DNA of 5,852 nt from positions 1 to 5,852 of the forward strand of contig JAEWKX010000150.1 of NCBI GenBank assembly GCA_023393575.1, written 5' to 3'. Origin of the DNA: Pseudomonadota bacterium (GTDB taxonomy: Bacteria > Pseudomonadota > Alphaproteobacteria > Rhizobiales > Rhizobiaceae). Shown in pieces: positions 5,242-5,852 of the stretch (position 1 is the first letter of the stretch; every line of letters starts with the position of its first letter). The notes beneath the pieces were generated by a model. The model saw only the letters and a list, made by a program, of their open reading frames with translations. It made no database searches and was not told where the DNA came from. A program made the translations under genes and the position numbers.

Positions 5242-5852
5242 ACACATGCACCTCGCCGTGTGCCAGTTCTCCGTCGTCGGAAGCCTGGTGAAGCGAGGCG
5301 TAGAAGATGAAGCCGTAGAAAAGAGCCACGACGACGAGTACGCTCCATCCCGGCAGTGGGCCAAGGGCCGCGTTCTGCACGGCCTCGCGCCATGAAAACA
5401 CCAGCTCCGCCTCCGTCTCGTCCGGCAGGAGCTTCGGCGTCGAGATCTTCAGGCCCCAGGCCAGAAGCAGGATGAGATACATCCAGGAATAGTTCCGCCG
5501 GATGCGCCGGAACAACGCGTCGCGGTAGCTGATCAGGAAGCACGGTGTCCGCAGGCTCCTGGCGATCGCCTCCGCCCAGTCGGGCTTCAGGTCCGCCTGC
5601 GGAAAGAGCGCCTGGGCGAAGTAGTGCCGCTCAAGTTTCCTCACCCGCGCACGGTAGACGTCGAAGAACCGGTAGCGGCGTGCCTCGATCAGCAGCAGCA
5701 GCGACACGAGCAGCATGGCGAACAGAACCACGCTGTGGTGCGCCGTCGGCGTCGACAGCGATACGGACAAGAGCGCCGCCACCACGGTGATCGCCCAGTT
5801 GGTGGTACGGTCGATGCGGTCGCGCCAGCTCGTCATCCGCCCCATCTCGCCG
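5240..5852 (-). CDS. DUF2270 family integral membrane protein (5' end probably beyond window edge)
   Basis: The minus strand is open from the right edge to a TAA at 5242-5240. The first visible ATG (5845-5843) gives 201 residues, but the frame stays open to the edge. As I recall, family members carry a short N-terminal part before the GRMTSWRDRID segment, so the true start probably lies outside. The segment containing TTNWAI, EARRYRFFDVYRARV and LERHYFA is typical of DUF2270 proteins. Numbering from this ATG, hydrophobic helices fall near 17-33, 38-54, 119-134 and 167-185, giving four membrane spans with a charged cytoplasmic-type segment at 54-118. Function is unknown; it may be called a predicted membrane protein. 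It converges on usg with 10 bp between stop codons. Confidence 0.88.
   Translation of the reverse strand, partial: GEMGRMTSWRDRIDRTTNWAITVVAALLSVSLSTPTAHHSVVLFAMLLVSLLLLIEARRYRFFDVYRARVRKLERHYFAQALFPQADLKPDWAEAIARSLRTPCFLISYRDALFRRIRRNYSWMYLILLLAWGLKISTPKLLPDETEAELVFSWREAVQNAALGPLPGWSVLVVVALFYGFIFYASLHQASDDGELAHGEVHV

Noticed and set aside
4440..5291. A plus-strand open frame overlapping the end of the HisM-type permease and usg
   Set aside because: It is in the wrong frame for both genes, and its Arg-rich product is typical of a shifted reading of high-GC coding DNA.

Overview
The window is high-GC DNA with dense, mostly compact genes. Its protein families and gene style point to an alphaproteobacterium of the order Hyphomicrobiales (Rhizobiales: Rhizobium, Sinorhizobium, Mesorhizobium or a relative). 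The grounds are a Usg-family small protein, a DUF2270 membrane protein, a large acidic OmpA-domain envelope protein of the type seen in rhizobia, and a HisJ/OccT-like ABC uptake system. The order is an inference from remembered family resemblance; no search was run.

Layout. Positions 1-2046 (minus strand) hold an OmpA-family cell-envelope protein with a signal peptide, a roughly 320-residue Pro/Ala/Glu-rich linker containing several nucleotide-level tandem repeats, a charged central part, and a C-terminal peptidoglycan-binding domain that runs off the left edge. Positions 2047-2369 are a divergent intergenic region with candidate regulatory structures. Positions 2370-4860 (plus strand) hold a polar amino-acid ABC importer: a periplasmic binding protein (2370-3140), a terminator-like hairpin (3162-3199), a HisQ-type permease (3251-4033) and a HisM-type permease (4030-4860, ATGA overlap). 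After a gap of about 100 bp comes a small usg gene (4963-5229). It converges, with 10 bp between stop codons, on a minus-strand DUF2270 membrane protein (5240 to the right edge), whose N-terminus probably lies outside the window.

How the genes work together. The binding protein captures a polar, probably basic, amino acid in the periplasm, and the two permeases form the membrane channel. The hairpin between the first and second genes would make the binding protein more abundant than the permeases. No ATPase gene is present, although this family needs one, so the transporter must use one encoded elsewhere. The OmpA-like protein probably ties the envelope to peptidoglycan. The usg and DUF2270 genes have no evident functional tie to the transporter.

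I see no tRNA, rRNA, CRISPR array, insertion sequence, phage gene or defence system. I found no convincing new biological system. The points most worth checking are the missing ATPase, the intercistronic terminator, the repeat-rich OmpA linker and a perfect dyad upstream of the transporter.
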